Shown: positions 26,458 through 35,288, counted from the first letter of the stretch. The stretch: 64,000 bases of DNA from Novosphingobium sp. 18050 (GCF_902706195.1 NZ_CACSJO010000013.1:62001-126000), one strand, 5' to 3'. Notes: a model not told the origin generated them from the letters alone. Made by a program: numbers and translations.

Positions 26458-27051
26458 TCACGCCGATCGCCGTTTCAAATGTTGCGAAGGATTAGAAAGG
26501 TTATTTGACCGCGCCAGGGTGGCGCGGAGCGTTTTCGGTGTGACGCCATATGCTCGCGCGACAATCGGAACCGGCTCGTCCGCCGCTAGTCTAGCGCGCG
26601 CCTCACCGATTTGCTGGCCATTCATTTTCTGAGGCCGCCCAAGATGACGGCCTAGCGATCTCGCCGCTGCAATCCCTTGACGCTGACGATCACGCAACCG
26701 GCGACGTTCATGTGCCGCAAGGCTTGCGAGAATATCAGCAATTAGCCGACCGTCATTTGTGGCGATATCAAGTGAGGGAAGAGCAAGAATACGAAGGTGC
26801 ACGCCCCGCTTGATCAGCTCGTCCATCAACAGGATGACCTCACTCGTACTGCGACCGAGACGATCTAACTCAAGGACGATCAACTCGTCCCCCGATTGCA
26901 GTTGCCCCAGGAGCGCATCGAGCCGACGCCGGGCTTTCACGCCGCTCTCTACCTCCTCAACAATCTGGTCGCAGTCGGCGGATACGAGCGAAACTCGCTG
27001 GGGCGCGAGGCTCTGTTCGTCGGTCGAAACTCGGGCGTATCCATACCGCAT
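26458..27051 (-). CDS. Serine recombinase (resolvase/invertase family)
   Basis: 197 residues from ATG 27051 (MRYGYARVSTDEQ). The catalytic serine is S9 in ARVSTDEQ. ELIVLELDRLGRSTSEV carries the conserved D-R-L-x-R active-site region, and a C-terminal helix-turn-helix (VPIVARAYGVTPKTLRATL) binds DNA. The frame extends 40 codons upstream, but those residues are not family-like. Short resolvases of this type sort out dimers or act in transposons; here it may be left from a separate insertion that brought in the restriction genes. Confidence 0.88.
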   Translation of the reverse strand: MRYGYARVSTDEQSLAPQRVSLVSADCDQIVEEVESGVKARRRLDALLGQLQSGDELIVLELDRLGRSTSEVILLMDELIKRGVHLRILALPSLDIATNDGRLIADILASLAAHERRRLRDRQRQGIAAARSLGRHLGRPQKMNGQQIGEARARLAADEPVPIVARAYGVTPKTLRATLARSNNLSNPSQHLKRRSA

Positions 27052-27703
27052 TTCTACCCCTACCTTTCGTTCCACCCAAGCGCGTGATTTCGCTTCTGCC
27101 GGAAAGCACGGAAGAAAGGTAGACCTTTTCTCCGATGCCATGAAGCCCCTCCCGTGTTGATCACTGCACACATCAGATTAACAAATGTTCTCTATTTGTT
27201 CAACGTGCAGATTTGTGCGAAAACGCTGATTATGGATCACCTTACCCCGCCTTTTCGCATTAACCGCTGTGTAGGTTCCCCCTGAACCCGACTTGCCCGA
27301 GGACAGTCTTATCCTGACATTATGGTAAGCGGGTAACGCCGCCCCGCGCGTGCGCGCGGCCGCGCTCTATTTCGCTGACGCTCAACCGAGCCACCTGCGG
27401 CGTCTCGTCGGCATAGCCGCTACGATCGCTGACGGGCGGGATGCGCTGCATCCCGCTGGCGGACGCCGGGCTTTGCGCGCGGCGGCGTTGAGCCTTGACG
27501 GCTCCTTGGTGGCGGGGGGCGTCGCTGCCCTGTAGCCCCGCCTCGACGGGGCGCAACCCGTCCGCTTCGCTCCCGGGTCCTTCATTTCATTTCGGCCTTT
27601 CAGGTGCGCCCCGCCTTCACCCGGCGGGGCTTTCAGTTCGCTCCTGCCGCCCCCCGCCACCCTGGCGCCGGTCAATGGCGGTTGAGATAGGAGTGAAGGA
27701 GCC
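27052..27703. other. Long structured leader region before ardC
   Basis: About 650 bp without a supported gene. It contains strong hairpins: GCGGGATGC-gct-GCATCCCGC (27436-27456) and GCCCCGCC-ttcaccc-GGCGGGGC followed by TTTC (27608-27630). The alternating CG tract near 27,345 (cgcgcgtgcgcgcggccgcgc) is also striking. The last hairpin, about 75 bp before ardC, could be a terminator or attenuator. The A+T-rich part at 27,180-27,245 may carry the divergent promoters. Confidence 0.45.
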
Positions 27704-28591
27704 ATGAGCCATACCGAACGTCAGAGCCTCTATGGAGAGGTGACCGCGCGGATCATCGCCGAGCTGGAAGAAGGCAGGTTGCCATGGGCGCAGCCTTGGG
27801 ACGCATCGACCTGTCCATGTATGATGCCGGCCAATGCGGTGTCTGGCAGGGTCTATTCCGGGATCAACGTGCTCATTTTATGGGCAGCGGGCATCGGCGG
27901 CGGTTTCGGCTCACAGCGGTGGATGACCTACAAACAGGCCGCAGCAGCGGGCGGGAACGTGCGGCGCGGCGAGAAAGGAACGGTGGTCTGCTATGCTGAT
28001 CGCTTCACCCCCAAGGATGAGGCAGCCAAAGCGCAGGGCGAGGACCGCGAGGCGCGCACCGTTGCGTTTCTGAAGCGCTTCACCGTGTTCAATCTCGACC
28101 AGTGCGAAGGTCTGCCGGACGACCTGCAGGGTGAACCGGCCTTGCCCGATCCCGTCATGGCAGTTGCCGGGGCGGACCGGATCATTGCCGCAACCGGGGC
28201 AGACTTCCGCATTGGCGGCGGGGAGGCGTTCTATTCACCGGGGCAGGACTACGTACAGGTGCCGCCGCAGGCTGCCTTTCCCGATCCGGTGAACTGGTAC
28301 AGGACGGCGCTGCACGAGCTTGGTCATTGGGTCGGCGGCAAGGGGCGACTGGCGCGCGATCAGTCCGGGCGGTTCGGCTCGATGGCTTATGCCAAGGAGG
28401 AACTGGCGGCCGAGATGACGGCGGCTTTCACCTGCGCAACGCTGGGCATCCAGCCCACCGTGCGGCACTCAGATTACATCGGGGCGTGGCTTGAAGCAAT
28501 GCGGGCCGATGAGAAGGCGATCTTCCGGGCGGCCAGCGCGGCCAGCAAGGGCGCCGACTATCTCCTCGCATTCGGGGAGGACCGGTCATGA
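27704..28591 (+). CDS. ardC: ArdC-like antirestriction protein with zincin domain
   Basis: 295 residues. The N-terminal half (1-130) matches the ArdC single-stranded-DNA-binding domain (YSGINVLILW, W-M-T-Y-K-Q-A, RRGEKGT). The C-terminal zincin metallopeptidase domain has HELGH at 204-208 and a third-ligand EELAAE at 232-237. Such proteins coat incoming DNA during conjugation and protect it from restriction. The start is a clear ATG with AAGGAGCC directly upstream. It overlaps the next gene by 4 bp. Confidence 0.9.
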   Translation: MSHTERQSLYGEVTARIIAELEEGRLPWAQPWDASTCPCMMPANAVSGRVYSGINVLILWAAGIGGGFGSQRWMTYKQAAAAGGNVRRGEKGTVVCYADRFTPKDEAAKAQGEDREARTVAFLKRFTVFNLDQCEGLPDDLQGEPALPDPVMAVAGADRIIAATGADFRIGGGEAFYSPGQDYVQVPPQAAFPDPVNWYRTALHELGHWVGGKGRLARDQSGRFGSMAYAKEELAAEMTAAFTCATLGIQPTVRHSDYIGAWLEAMRADEKAIFRAASAASKGADYLLAFGEDRS

Positions 28592-28872
28592 TCCAGCGCA
28601 TCGCCATGTGGCAGCAGCGCAGAAAGGAGGCGCGCTTGCGTGACGCCTTTCCGGAGGTCGAGGATCCCCACCTGCGCCGTATGCACCGGGCGGTGGCATC
28701 GCTGCCGGCCCTGCATCACGAGGTGTTCCGGCTGGCGCGCTTCGAGGACCTGACAACCGACGAGATCGCCGCTCGGCTTAGCCTTTCCAGGCGGCAGGCC
28801 CACAGGCATTTCGTTTATGCCCTTCTCATGCTCGTGCGCTCCATGCAGCGGCAGGAACGCGAAGGGTGGTGA
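28588..28872 (+). CDS. Small sigma-70 region-4-like protein
   Basis: 94 residues starting in the ATGA overlap with ardC. Residues ~30-85 (AVASLPALHHEVFRLARFEDLTTDEIAARLSLSRRQAHRHFVYAL) match sigma-70 region 4, the helix-turn-helix that binds the -35 element. Region 2, which binds core polymerase and the -10 element, is absent. It may therefore act as a DNA-binding regulator of the element rather than as a full sigma factor. Small proteins of this kind often travel with mobile elements in sphingomonads. Confidence 0.75.
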   Translation: MIQRIAMWQQRRKEARLRDAFPEVEDPHLRRMHRAVASLPALHHEVFRLARFEDLTTDEIAARLSLSRRQAHRHFVYALLMLVRSMQRQEREGW

Positions 28873-28941
28873 CGATTGTCGCTGCCGCCCGGGAGACCGG
28901 GCGGCAGCATCGTTTCGCGGGGCATGTTCCGGCGGGGCGGG

Positions 28942-29151
28942 TTAGGTGTGATCATCGACAGAATAGAAGAACGGATTGGCGAGCCACTGCTCGAGGGCAC
29001 TGCGGCGCCAGCCGACGCATCGCTTCGCGATGCGCACCTGACTGGGGAAGGTCCCGTCCTGAACCTTGCGATAAAGCGTCGCGCGCGACAGCCCGGTTTC
29101 CTTGAGCACCTGGGGCAGACGCACGAACGCATTGGGAGAGGTGGTATTCAT
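28942..29151 (-). CDS. alpA: AlpA-family DNA-binding regulator
   Basis: 69 residues from ATG 29151; AAGGAAGG is well spaced for this start, while the in-frame ATG at 29160 touches it. FVRLPQVLKETGLSRATLYRKVQDGTFP and WRRSALEQWLAN are the MerR-like helix-turn-helix of AlpA/CP4-57 regulators, which control integrase or excisionase genes. It converges on the sigma-like gene with a 69-bp gap. Likely controls excision or mobilisation of the island. Confidence 0.85.
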   Translation of the reverse strand: MNTTSPNAFVRLPQVLKETGLSRATLYRKVQDGTFPSQVRIAKRCVGWRRSALEQWLANPFFYSVDDHT

Positions 29152-29437
29152 GTGGCGCATCCTTCCTTTTAGGGGGATTGGATTGGCCGGCCACGAGTAG
29201 AATTGGGGCTTTCCGGGAGAAGCGCAACCGCGTTAAAACCCACTCTCGCCGCTCTCCGCACCGAACGACACCCGAGAGTACCCTGAGGACCTCTGGCGCA
29301 CCCTCACGGACCCCAAAATTTTTTCACGGCACGACGCTGCGCGAGCGTCTCACCGCCCGCGCAGCTCTCCCCGCCGGTAGTTTCCCCGCATCACAATGAC
29401 TTGGCGAACCGATTCGGCGCCCTGCGTCGATGTCCGA

Positions 29438-30022
29438 TCAGGATCGTGCAGCACGGCGTGCCGGGCGATCGTGTCCTGTGACCTCCGCGACATGCGCGAC
29501 CAGTGCGGCAATGATCTCGCGGACCTCCTCGGCGGCGAAGCCGCCATCATCTGGCTGGATGCCCTGGGCCCGGCTGAGGCTGTTCCATTTCCAGTAGGGC
29601 GACAGCACATCCATCAGCCGCTCGGTAACCGCGTCTTCGTAGCCGAACGCGGTGGCATTGGCGTAGGCCAGCGAGCGGTCGACATGAAGGCCGATGTACT
29701 TCGCGCACCACATGTCGGGAAAACCGACATCGAGCAGGTGCGACGACATCGCCAGCTGCGCGACGATGCCCGCCGAATAGAAGAACCAGGCCGTATCGTC
29801 GGCCGCGCCGCACGTCAGCGAGCCCATGAACTCGCCCGCACGCTGATAGCGATCGAGGCTGAGTTCGCGCCCTTCGCGCGTTCTCAGCAGCCGGATCGGC
29901 CGCGCGTCGTAGCGGCGCCACAGTGCGCCGAGCTCGGAATTCTCGGTGGGCAAGGTGATGACGGCAGCGCTCGGCGAGGCAGCGCCAAGGCCAGCTGAAG
30001 GAGCAGGAACCGTATTGTCCAT
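29438..30022 (-). CDS. Hypothetical protein of the mobile element
   Basis: 194 residues, start ATG 30022 with a strong GGAGGT site. No recognised domain. Residues ~30-130 are rich in aromatic residues (WRRYDARPIRLL, WFFYSAGIVAQLAM, MWCAKYIGLHVDRSLAYA); the C-terminal part looks helical. No signal peptide. Base composition is host-like, unlike the two-gene module at 19.6 kb. Its neighbours suggest it is part of the mobilisation backbone. Confidence 0.6.
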   Translation of the reverse strand: MDNTVPAPSAGLGAASPSAAVITLPTENSELGALWRRYDARPIRLLRTREGRELSLDRYQRAGEFMGSLTCGAADDTAWFFYSAGIVAQLAMSSHLLDVGFPDMWCAKYIGLHVDRSLAYANATAFGYEDAVTERLMDVLSPYWKWNSLSRAQGIQPDDGGFAAEEVREIIAALVAHVAEVTGHDRPARRAARS

Positions 30023-30337
30023 ATGTACCTCCGGTCCGCGTTAGGGGCGGGTAGCGGAAGGCTTCAGGGTATCACGCGGACCGACCCCGAACTCCCGCAC
30101 GCAAACGCGCGGGAGCCGCCGGAGCTGGTAACATGCAAGTGACATGCGCCGCCGCCTTTCACCCGAAGGTTTGGACATGCGCGACGGCACCCCGGAAAAC
30201 ACTGTTTTCCGAGCTTATTTCACTTGCGGGATTACCAGTCCCGGCGCCGCCTTTTGCGCAGCGCCCTTGCACGATATCAGACGCGAATCCGTGCGCCAAG
30301 TCTTGCGTGAAAGCCGGGATTTATGCGGGTTGGCCGC
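30023..30337. other. Intergenic stretch of 315 bp, nothing recognised
   Basis: Only short overlapping frames with no family resemblance are present. The right part of the leader of the 30,022 gene carries its GGAGGT site. Confidence 0.4.
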
Positions 30338-30682
30338 TCAGCCCTTCGGCGACGATGCCGGGATGATCTTCGCGCGGCGGCAGTCCTGCCAGCCTGCATC
30401 GCCCCGGGGCACGAACGCGACGAAATCACCATCGAGCATGAGGGTGCCCTCGCTGCCAGCATAGCGCTCGCTGAGCGAGGAGGGTTTGCGTGGGAGCTTC
30501 AGTTGCCGGGCGCCGATCTGAATCCGGGCGCTACTGGCACCGGTCTGCAGCAGGAATTGCCTGCCGCCCGCGCAGGTGATGCGCTCTGCCGGCGCACGCG
30601 GTTGAGCCAAAGCAAGGGGAGCTGCCGCGCCGGCAAGCAGGGCGGCTGTTACAGCGAGGGAATACAACGCCCGGCGGCGCAT
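30338..30682 (-). CDS. Exported protein resembling MliC-type lysozyme inhibitor domain
   Basis: 114 residues with a signal peptide (MRRRALYSLAVTAALLAGAAAPLALAQ). The mature part has the layout of MliC domains: an early Cys (ITCAGG), L-rich strand, SERYAGSEGTLMLDGDFVAFVPRG, then a late Cys (QDCR) for a disulfide. MliC proteins inhibit C-type lysozyme in the periplasm. The resemblance is moderate and function is inference. Confidence 0.6.
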   Translation of the reverse strand: MRRRALYSLAVTAALLAGAAAPLALAQPRAPAERITCAGGRQFLLQTGASSARIQIGARQLKLPRKPSSLSERYAGSEGTLMLDGDFVAFVPRGDAGWQDCRRAKIIPASSPKG

Positions 30683-30711
30683 CGGGAAAGCTCCGGTGAG
30701 GGTAAGCTTCC

Positions 30712-30885
30712 TTAAGCCTCGCGCGACTCGGTGGTTCCCGTATCGAGAGCACTGGCGATCATCGCCGCCAGCGTTTCTTCGGCGCGAATACGGAACGCCT
30801 CATCCTTTGCGCCCAGGTCGTGCCGGACCCATTGCGGTGCGCGCTCGATGACGCGCAGGATGATGGCGGAGGTCGTGTCGTTCAT
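30712..30885 (-). CDS. Small DUF6771-like protein
   Basis: 57 residues from ATG 30885 (MNDTTSAIILRVIERAPQWVR). The layout, with an aliphatic helix, P-x-W-V-R and then a repeated acidic/Arg-rich helix, resembles a small family seen on sphingomonad mobile elements (DUF6771, from memory). It lies 29 bp upstream of the MliC-like gene on the same strand. The longer frame upstream to 31110 is a shadow of the neighbouring gene. Confidence 0.5.
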   Translation of the reverse strand: MNDTTSAIILRVIERAPQWVRHDLGAKDEAFRIRAEETLAAMIASALDTGTTESREA

Positions 30886-30961
30886 TGCCGCGCCTATGGC
30901 CATGGCAGACCGGTGCGGCAAGCGGCTTGCAGCGGCCCGCCGGGACCGGCAGGAATGGGTC

Positions 30962-31690
30962 ATGCGGATCACGATCATCAGCGCTCTTGTCCTGCTTGCT
31001 GCGACATCATCTCCGGCGCGAGCCAATCCGGACAGCGTCCCGCTTCTCTGCGCCGGAAGCGACGTCGATCTCGACGCCCGAGCGCCAGGCACATCGCCGT
31101 CGCCGGGCACCTACCGATGCAGCGAGGAGGGCATGACGATTACCCTGCGCCTCACTGCCGATCGCCATTTCGAACAGCACATGGTCGCCGACGACGCCAT
31201 GTTCGAGGCCGAAGGCGGCAGGCTCTCCCATGAGACCAGCCTCAAGGGCGAGTGGCGTGTCGAGAATGGCGCGCTGCACCTGTTCGCCAGGCCGCTGCGC
31301 GAACCGCGCATCAGCCTGCTCGAAGCCAGACGCGATCCGACCGTTGCCCTGCATGTCGAGGTCCGCACGCCCAAGGGCCAATCGCCCTCCGATCTCTACG
31401 TCGGCGAAGGAGAGGACGCCAATCCCCGCTCGTCGCTCGATGACGGCGTGCTGACCGTACCGCCCGAAGAAGGCACGGCGCCCGGCAGGCGATGGATTGT
31501 CCGCAATGGTGACGATCGGCGGCTCGCCTCTCTCGATGTCACGCCGGACGGCATAAACAGCTGGCGCTATGTTTACGAGCCCAGCGAACTCGAACCCTTC
31601 GATCAGCGCTCGCTCTTCACCGGCGATGCGGTGGTAGTGCCGCTGGGCATTGCCGGCGCCGTGCTGCGCCGGGTCCCGGGCGAGCCCTGA
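30962..31690 (+). CDS. Exported hypothetical protein
   Basis: 242 residues from ATG 30962 (AGGAATGGG upstream) with a signal peptide (MRITIISALVLLAATSSPARA). The mature part appears to be mostly beta strands with two Cys (C30 and C53 approximately). No family recognised. Its last 88 bp overlap the end of the convergent traD. A cargo gene of the island. Confidence 0.65.
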   Translation: MRITIISALVLLAATSSPARANPDSVPLLCAGSDVDLDARAPGTSPSPGTYRCSEEGMTITLRLTADRHFEQHMVADDAMFEAEGGRLSHETSLKGEWRVENGALHLFARPLREPRISLLEARRDPTVALHVEVRTPKGQSPSDLYVGEGEDANPRSSLDDGVLTVPPEEGTAPGRRWIVRNGDDRRLASLDVTPDGINSWRYVYEPSELEPFDQRSLFTGDAVVVPLGIAGAVLRRVPGEP

Positions 31691-31953
31691 GCCGCATCCG
31701 CATCGTCGGCAAAGGCCCGCATGCCGCGCCGCCGCCACAGGGTCAGCGCCTGCTCGCGATCGGCACCGTGCAATCTGCCTGCCGCTTCGACCAGCAGCCT
31801 GAGCAGTACGGCGCGATCATCATCGACAAGTTCGACAAGGCCGGCCTTCATGATGAGGCCGCCCAGCTCTATGAGGTGCCGCGTTCGCTCGCGCCGCTTC
31901 ACCTGCCATTCCCGGGTGTCATGCCGTGCCCGTTGGGCTGCGAGGCGGTTCAT
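31603..31953 (-). CDS. traD: Conjugal transfer protein TraD (Ti-type accessory)
   Basis: 116 residues from ATG 31953. The core RRERTRHLIELGGLIMKAGLVELVDDDRA and LTLWRRRGMRAF matches the small TraD/MobC-like accessory proteins next to traC in Ti-type mobilisation regions. It overlaps traC by 35 bp; a start further upstream inside traC is also possible. The C-terminal tail is low complexity and overlaps the convergent exported gene. Confidence 0.7.
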   Translation of the reverse strand: MNRLAAQRARHDTREWQVKRRERTRHLIELGGLIMKAGLVELVDDDRAVLLRLLVEAAGRLHGADREQALTLWRRRGMRAFADDADAAQGSPGTRRSTAPAMPSGTTTASPVKSER

Positions 31954-32257
31954 TGCCGCCTGGTTGCGCCGCAGACTGACCCGGCTCGCTGTGAGCGCTT
32001 TGGCGAGTGCTGTCAGCCCCGGCCTCTCGCTCGCCCGAAAAGAACGCAGCGCCCCGCTTGCGCCACGCCTCCCGCTTGGCGGGATCGGTCGTCGTCGCGA
32101 TTGCGAGCAACGCGCCCGCCAGTTCCTCGACCGCCATTGCATCGGCGCCCGTCGCGGCGACCAGTTCGCCGAGCTGGCTGGTCCTGCGGGTCTTGAGTTG
32201 CCTGGCCTTGTCGTTCAGCGCCTTGAGCTCGGCATCGTAATCGCGGGGTTTGCGCAT
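31919..32257 (-). CDS. traC: Conjugal transfer protein TraC (Ti-type accessory)
   Basis: 112 residues from ATG 32257 (MRKPRDYDAELKALND). Charged helical N-terminus, then QLGELVAATGADAM and EELAGALLAIA, as in TraC-like relaxosome accessory proteins. The frame remains open up to 32431, but that would run through oriT, so the internal start is preferred. It is transcribed away from oriT, as in Ti plasmids where traCDG and traA flank it. Confidence 0.72.
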   Translation of the reverse strand: MRKPRDYDAELKALNDKARQLKTRRTSQLGELVAATGADAMAVEELAGALLAIATTTDPAKREAWRKRGAAFFSGEREAGADSTRQSAHSEPGQSAAQPGGNEPPRSPTGTA

Positions 32258-32370
32258 CGTCCGTCCTTCATGTTGATGATGTCGGACGAACCAGGTATCG
32301 GGATGATGGCACCCTCTCAATAGGGCGAAGCTTTCTGGGACTGCGTGATCCCGAGGCAGATGAAATCGTT

Positions 32371-32400
32371 CGAGGGCGCGCTTATACGTCGTGCCGACGT
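32371..32400 (+). other. oriT: Predicted origin of transfer (oriT), Ti/RSF1010-like nic region
   Basis: GAGGGCGCGCTTATACGTC closely resembles the nic region of Ti-plasmid and IncQ-like oriTs (GGGCGC...TATACGTC, from memory). It runs into a perfect inverted repeat ACGTCG-tgc-CGACGT (32386-32400). It lies between traC and traA, exactly where Ti-type elements keep oriT, about 30 bp before the traA start. Confidence 0.7.
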
Positions 32401-32429
32401 GCGCTTTCAGGGGTAATTGGTAGGCCGTC

Positions 32430-35279
32430 ATGGCGATCTACCACTTCTCGGCCAAAGTCATCTCGCGCGCCAGCGGCTCGTCCGCCGTGGCGGCAGCCGC
32501 CTATCGTTCTGCCTCGCGGCTGCACGACCAGCGGCTCGATCGTGCCCACGACTTTTCCAACAAGGCGGGCGTCGTCCATTCCGAGATCCTGTTGCCCGAG
32601 GGCGCGCCTGAAGAGTGGCGCGACCGAGAACGGCTGTGGAATGATGTCGAGGCGATCGAGAAGCGCAAGGACGCGCAGCTGGCCCGCGAAGTCGAGTTTG
32701 CCATCCCGCGCGAGATGAGCCAGGCCGAAGGGATCGTGCTGGCGCGTGACTTCGTTGACCGCGAATTCGTGGCGCGCGGCATGGTCGCCGATCTCAATGT
32801 GCACTGGGACATCGGCGAGGATGGCAGCCCCAAGCCCCATGCCCATGTGATGCTGGGCATGCGCGAGGTGAACGAGGAAGGGTTCGGTCCCAAGGTACGC
32901 GACTGGAACCGGACCGAACTTCTCACCCATTGGCGCGAGGCCTGGGCCGAGCATGTCAATGAGCGGCTGGCAGCACTCGATATCGACGCCCGCGTCGATC
33001 ACCGCTCCCTGGAAGCACAGGGCATCGAGCTCGAACCGCAGCACAAGATCGGCCCGGCTGCTTCGCGTATGGCCGGGCAAGGGCTGGAGAGCGAACGGCT
33101 CGACGAGCATCACGCCATCGCCCGCGCCAATGGCGAGAAGCTGCTGGCGCATCCCGAGATCGCGCTCGATGCGATCACCCACCAGCAGTCGACCTTCACC
33201 GCCCGGGACCTTGCGATGTTCGTCCATCGCCATAGCGAGGGCAAGGATCAGTTCGATCAGGTGATGGCGACGGTGAAGTCATCGCCCGAACTCGTCAGGC
33301 TGGGCAAGGACGGGCGCGGCGAAGACCGCTTCACCTCACGGGCGATGCTGGAGACCGAGCAGCGTCTGGAGCGCCAGACCGCCACGCTCGAGGCGCGGCG
33401 CCATCATGGCCTGCCAGATCGGCATCGCGACCTGGCGCTGTCCCGCGCCGAGGCGCGCGGCATGGTGTTGTCGCCTGAACAGCGCGGCGCGCTCGAGCAT
33501 GTGACCGATGGGCGCGGCATCAGCAATGTCATCGGCTATGCCGGCACCGGCAAGAGCGCGATGCTGGGCGTGGCGCGCGACGCCTGGGAGGCGGCAGGCT
33601 ACGAGGTGCGCGGTGCGGCCTTGTCCGGCATCGCTGCCGAAAACCTCGAAACCGGCTCGGGGATTGCCTCGCGCACGATCGCCAGTCTTGAGCACCAATG
33701 GGCGCAGGAGCGCGAGCTGCTGACCGACAGGTCCGTCCTCGTTATCGACGAGGCCGGCATGATCGGCACGCGCCAGATGGAACGCGTGATGCGCGAGGCC
33801 GAGAAGCGCGGCGCCAAGGTGGTGCTGGTCGGTGATCCCGAGCAGCTGCAGGCGATCGAGGCCGGCGCCTCGTTCCGCTCGATCGCCGAAAGGCACGGCG
33901 CGGTGGAGATCACCTCGATCCGTCGCCAGTCCATTGACTGGCAGCGCGATGCGACGCGCCAGCTCGCCACCGGGCGCACCGGCGAAGCACTCGCGGCCTA
34001 CGAGCAGGCCGGTCATGTCCATGCCGCCGAGACGCGCGAACAGGCGCGCGCCGACCTCATCGATCGCTGGGACAGGGGACGGCAGGCCCGGCCCGATACG
34101 AGCCGCATCATCCTCACCCACACCAACGAGGAAGTGCGCGAGCTGAACGAGGTTGCCCGTACCCGCCTGCGAGCAGCGCAGATGCTGGGGCAGGACGTGG
34201 GGCTCATGGTCGAGCGGGGCGAGCGCGACTTCGCCTCTGGCGACCGGGTGATGTTCCTGAAGAACGAGCGCAGCCTGGCGGTCAAGAACGGCACGCTCGG
34301 CACTGTCGAGCAGGTCAGCCGATCAGCCATGCTCGTGCGCACCGATGACGGGCGGACCGTCGCCTTCGACCTGAAGGATTACGCCCATGTCGATCACGGC
34401 TACGCTGCGACGATCCACAAGGCGCAAGGCATGACGGTGGACAGCGTCCATGTGCTGGCAACGCCGGGCCTCGATCGGCATGCGTCCTATGTGGCGCTTT
34501 CGCGGCACCGGGACAACGTTGACCTTCATTACGGCCGGGACGACTTTGCCGATCGGGATCGGCTTGTCCGCGCGCTCAGCCGCGAGCGGTCCAAGGACAT
34601 GGCCTCGGACTATGCCCGCGTGCCTGCACGTGTACCGAAGCCCGAAATCGCACTCAAGCCGGAGCGCGAACCACAGGTACGGCGCAATCCCTTCGCAGGG
34701 CTACGGTTCAAGGCGCCGCCGGAGCCGACGCCTCAGCAGGCCCAGCCACTCGATGTGGCCGTCGCGCGCTACGGACGGGCCCTACGCGACATCGATCGTA
34801 TGCAGCATCAGGGGCTCAATCCGATCGTCAGCCAAAGGCAGGCGATCGAACGCGCAGGGCGCGACCTCGATGCCCAGCGCCAGAATGGCGCAGAGGATGC
34901 ATATGCGGCCATGCGGAAGGACCCGTCGCTGATGGACGAGGCCGCCAAAGGCAAAAGTACGCGCGCCATCCAGGCGATGCGGATGGAAAGCGAAATCCGT
35001 GTCGCGGCCGATCGGCGTGCCGACCGCTTCGTTGAGGAATGGCGGACCCGTACCCGGCAGTTCCTGCGACTCCAGAAGATGGGCGATCATCTTGGCGCCG
35101 AGCGTGCGGCAGAGCGAATCGATCACCTGGCAAAGAGCTTCCATCGCGACCCGGAACTGGAATCCCGGCTTCGCATGAGGTCTCACGAACTGGGCCTCAA
35201 GGTCCGGGAGGGGAGTACTTTGTCTCGGGACATCCAGGACTGGATCAGCCGCTCGCGCTCGCGTGGACTTGAGCGTTAG
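32430..35279 (+). CDS. traA: Ti-type relaxase-helicase TraA (MobQ)
   Basis: 949 residues. The N-terminal relaxase domain has the candidate active-site Tyr25 (AAAAYRS) and the metal motif H125...H137-A-H139 (KPHAHVML). The RecD-like helicase domain follows, with Walker A GYAGTGKS (369-376) and Walker B LVIDEAGM (437-444), then a late helicase motif HKAQGMT. The C-terminal 200 residues are charged and coiled. It nicks oriT, stays bound to the 5' end and unwinds the transferred strand. Full length for the family (900-1100). Confidence 0.93.
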   Translation: MAIYHFSAKVISRASGSSAVAAAAYRSASRLHDQRLDRAHDFSNKAGVVHSEILLPEGAPEEWRDRERLWNDVEAIEKRKDAQLAREVEFAIPREMSQAEGIVLARDFVDREFVARGMVADLNVHWDIGEDGSPKPHAHVMLGMREVNEEGFGPKVRDWNRTELLTHWREAWAEHVNERLAALDIDARVDHRSLEAQGIELEPQHKIGPAASRMAGQGLESERLDEHHAIARANGEKLLAHPEIALDAITHQQSTFTARDLAMFVHRHSEGKDQFDQVMATVKSSPELVRLGKDGRGEDRFTSRAMLETEQRLERQTATLEARRHHGLPDRHRDLALSRAEARGMVLSPEQRGALEHVTDGRGISNVIGYAGTGKSAMLGVARDAWEAAGYEVRGAALSGIAAENLETGSGIASRTIASLEHQWAQERELLTDRSVLVIDEAGMIGTRQMERVMREAEKRGAKVVLVGDPEQLQAIEAGASFRSIAERHGAVEITSIRRQSIDWQRDATRQLATGRTGEALAAYEQAGHVHAAETREQARADLIDRWDRGRQARPDTSRIILTHTNEEVRELNEVARTRLRAAQMLGQDVGLMVERGERDFASGDRVMFLKNERSLAVKNGTLGTVEQVSRSAMLVRTDDGRTVAFDLKDYAHVDHGYAATIHKAQGMTVDSVHVLATPGLDRHASYVALSRHRDNVDLHYGRDDFADRDRLVRALSRERSKDMASDYARVPARVPKPEIALKPEREPQVRRNPFAGLRFKAPPEPTPQQAQPLDVAVARYGRALRDIDRMQHQGLNPIVSQRQAIERAGRDLDAQRQNGAEDAYAAMRKDPSLMDEAAKGKSTRAIQAMRMESEIRVAADRRADRFVEEWRTRTRQFLRLQKMGDHLGAERAAERIDHLAKSFHRDPELESRLRMRSHELGLKVREGSTLSRDIQDWISRSRSRGLER

Positions 35280-35288
35280 GCTTCGCGC

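Noticed and set aside
26458..27051. Serine recombinase as the integrase of the island
   Set aside because: It is a short resolvase type located in the middle of the element; the P4-type tyrosine integrase beside attL fits the tRNA insertion.
27052..27703. CRISPR-like or direct-repeat array before ardC
   Set aside because: The repeats are hairpin halves, not regularly spaced direct repeats with unique spacers.
31954..32142. Upstream extension of traD
   Set aside because: It lies inside traC in another frame and gives Arg/Ser-rich residues with no family likeness.
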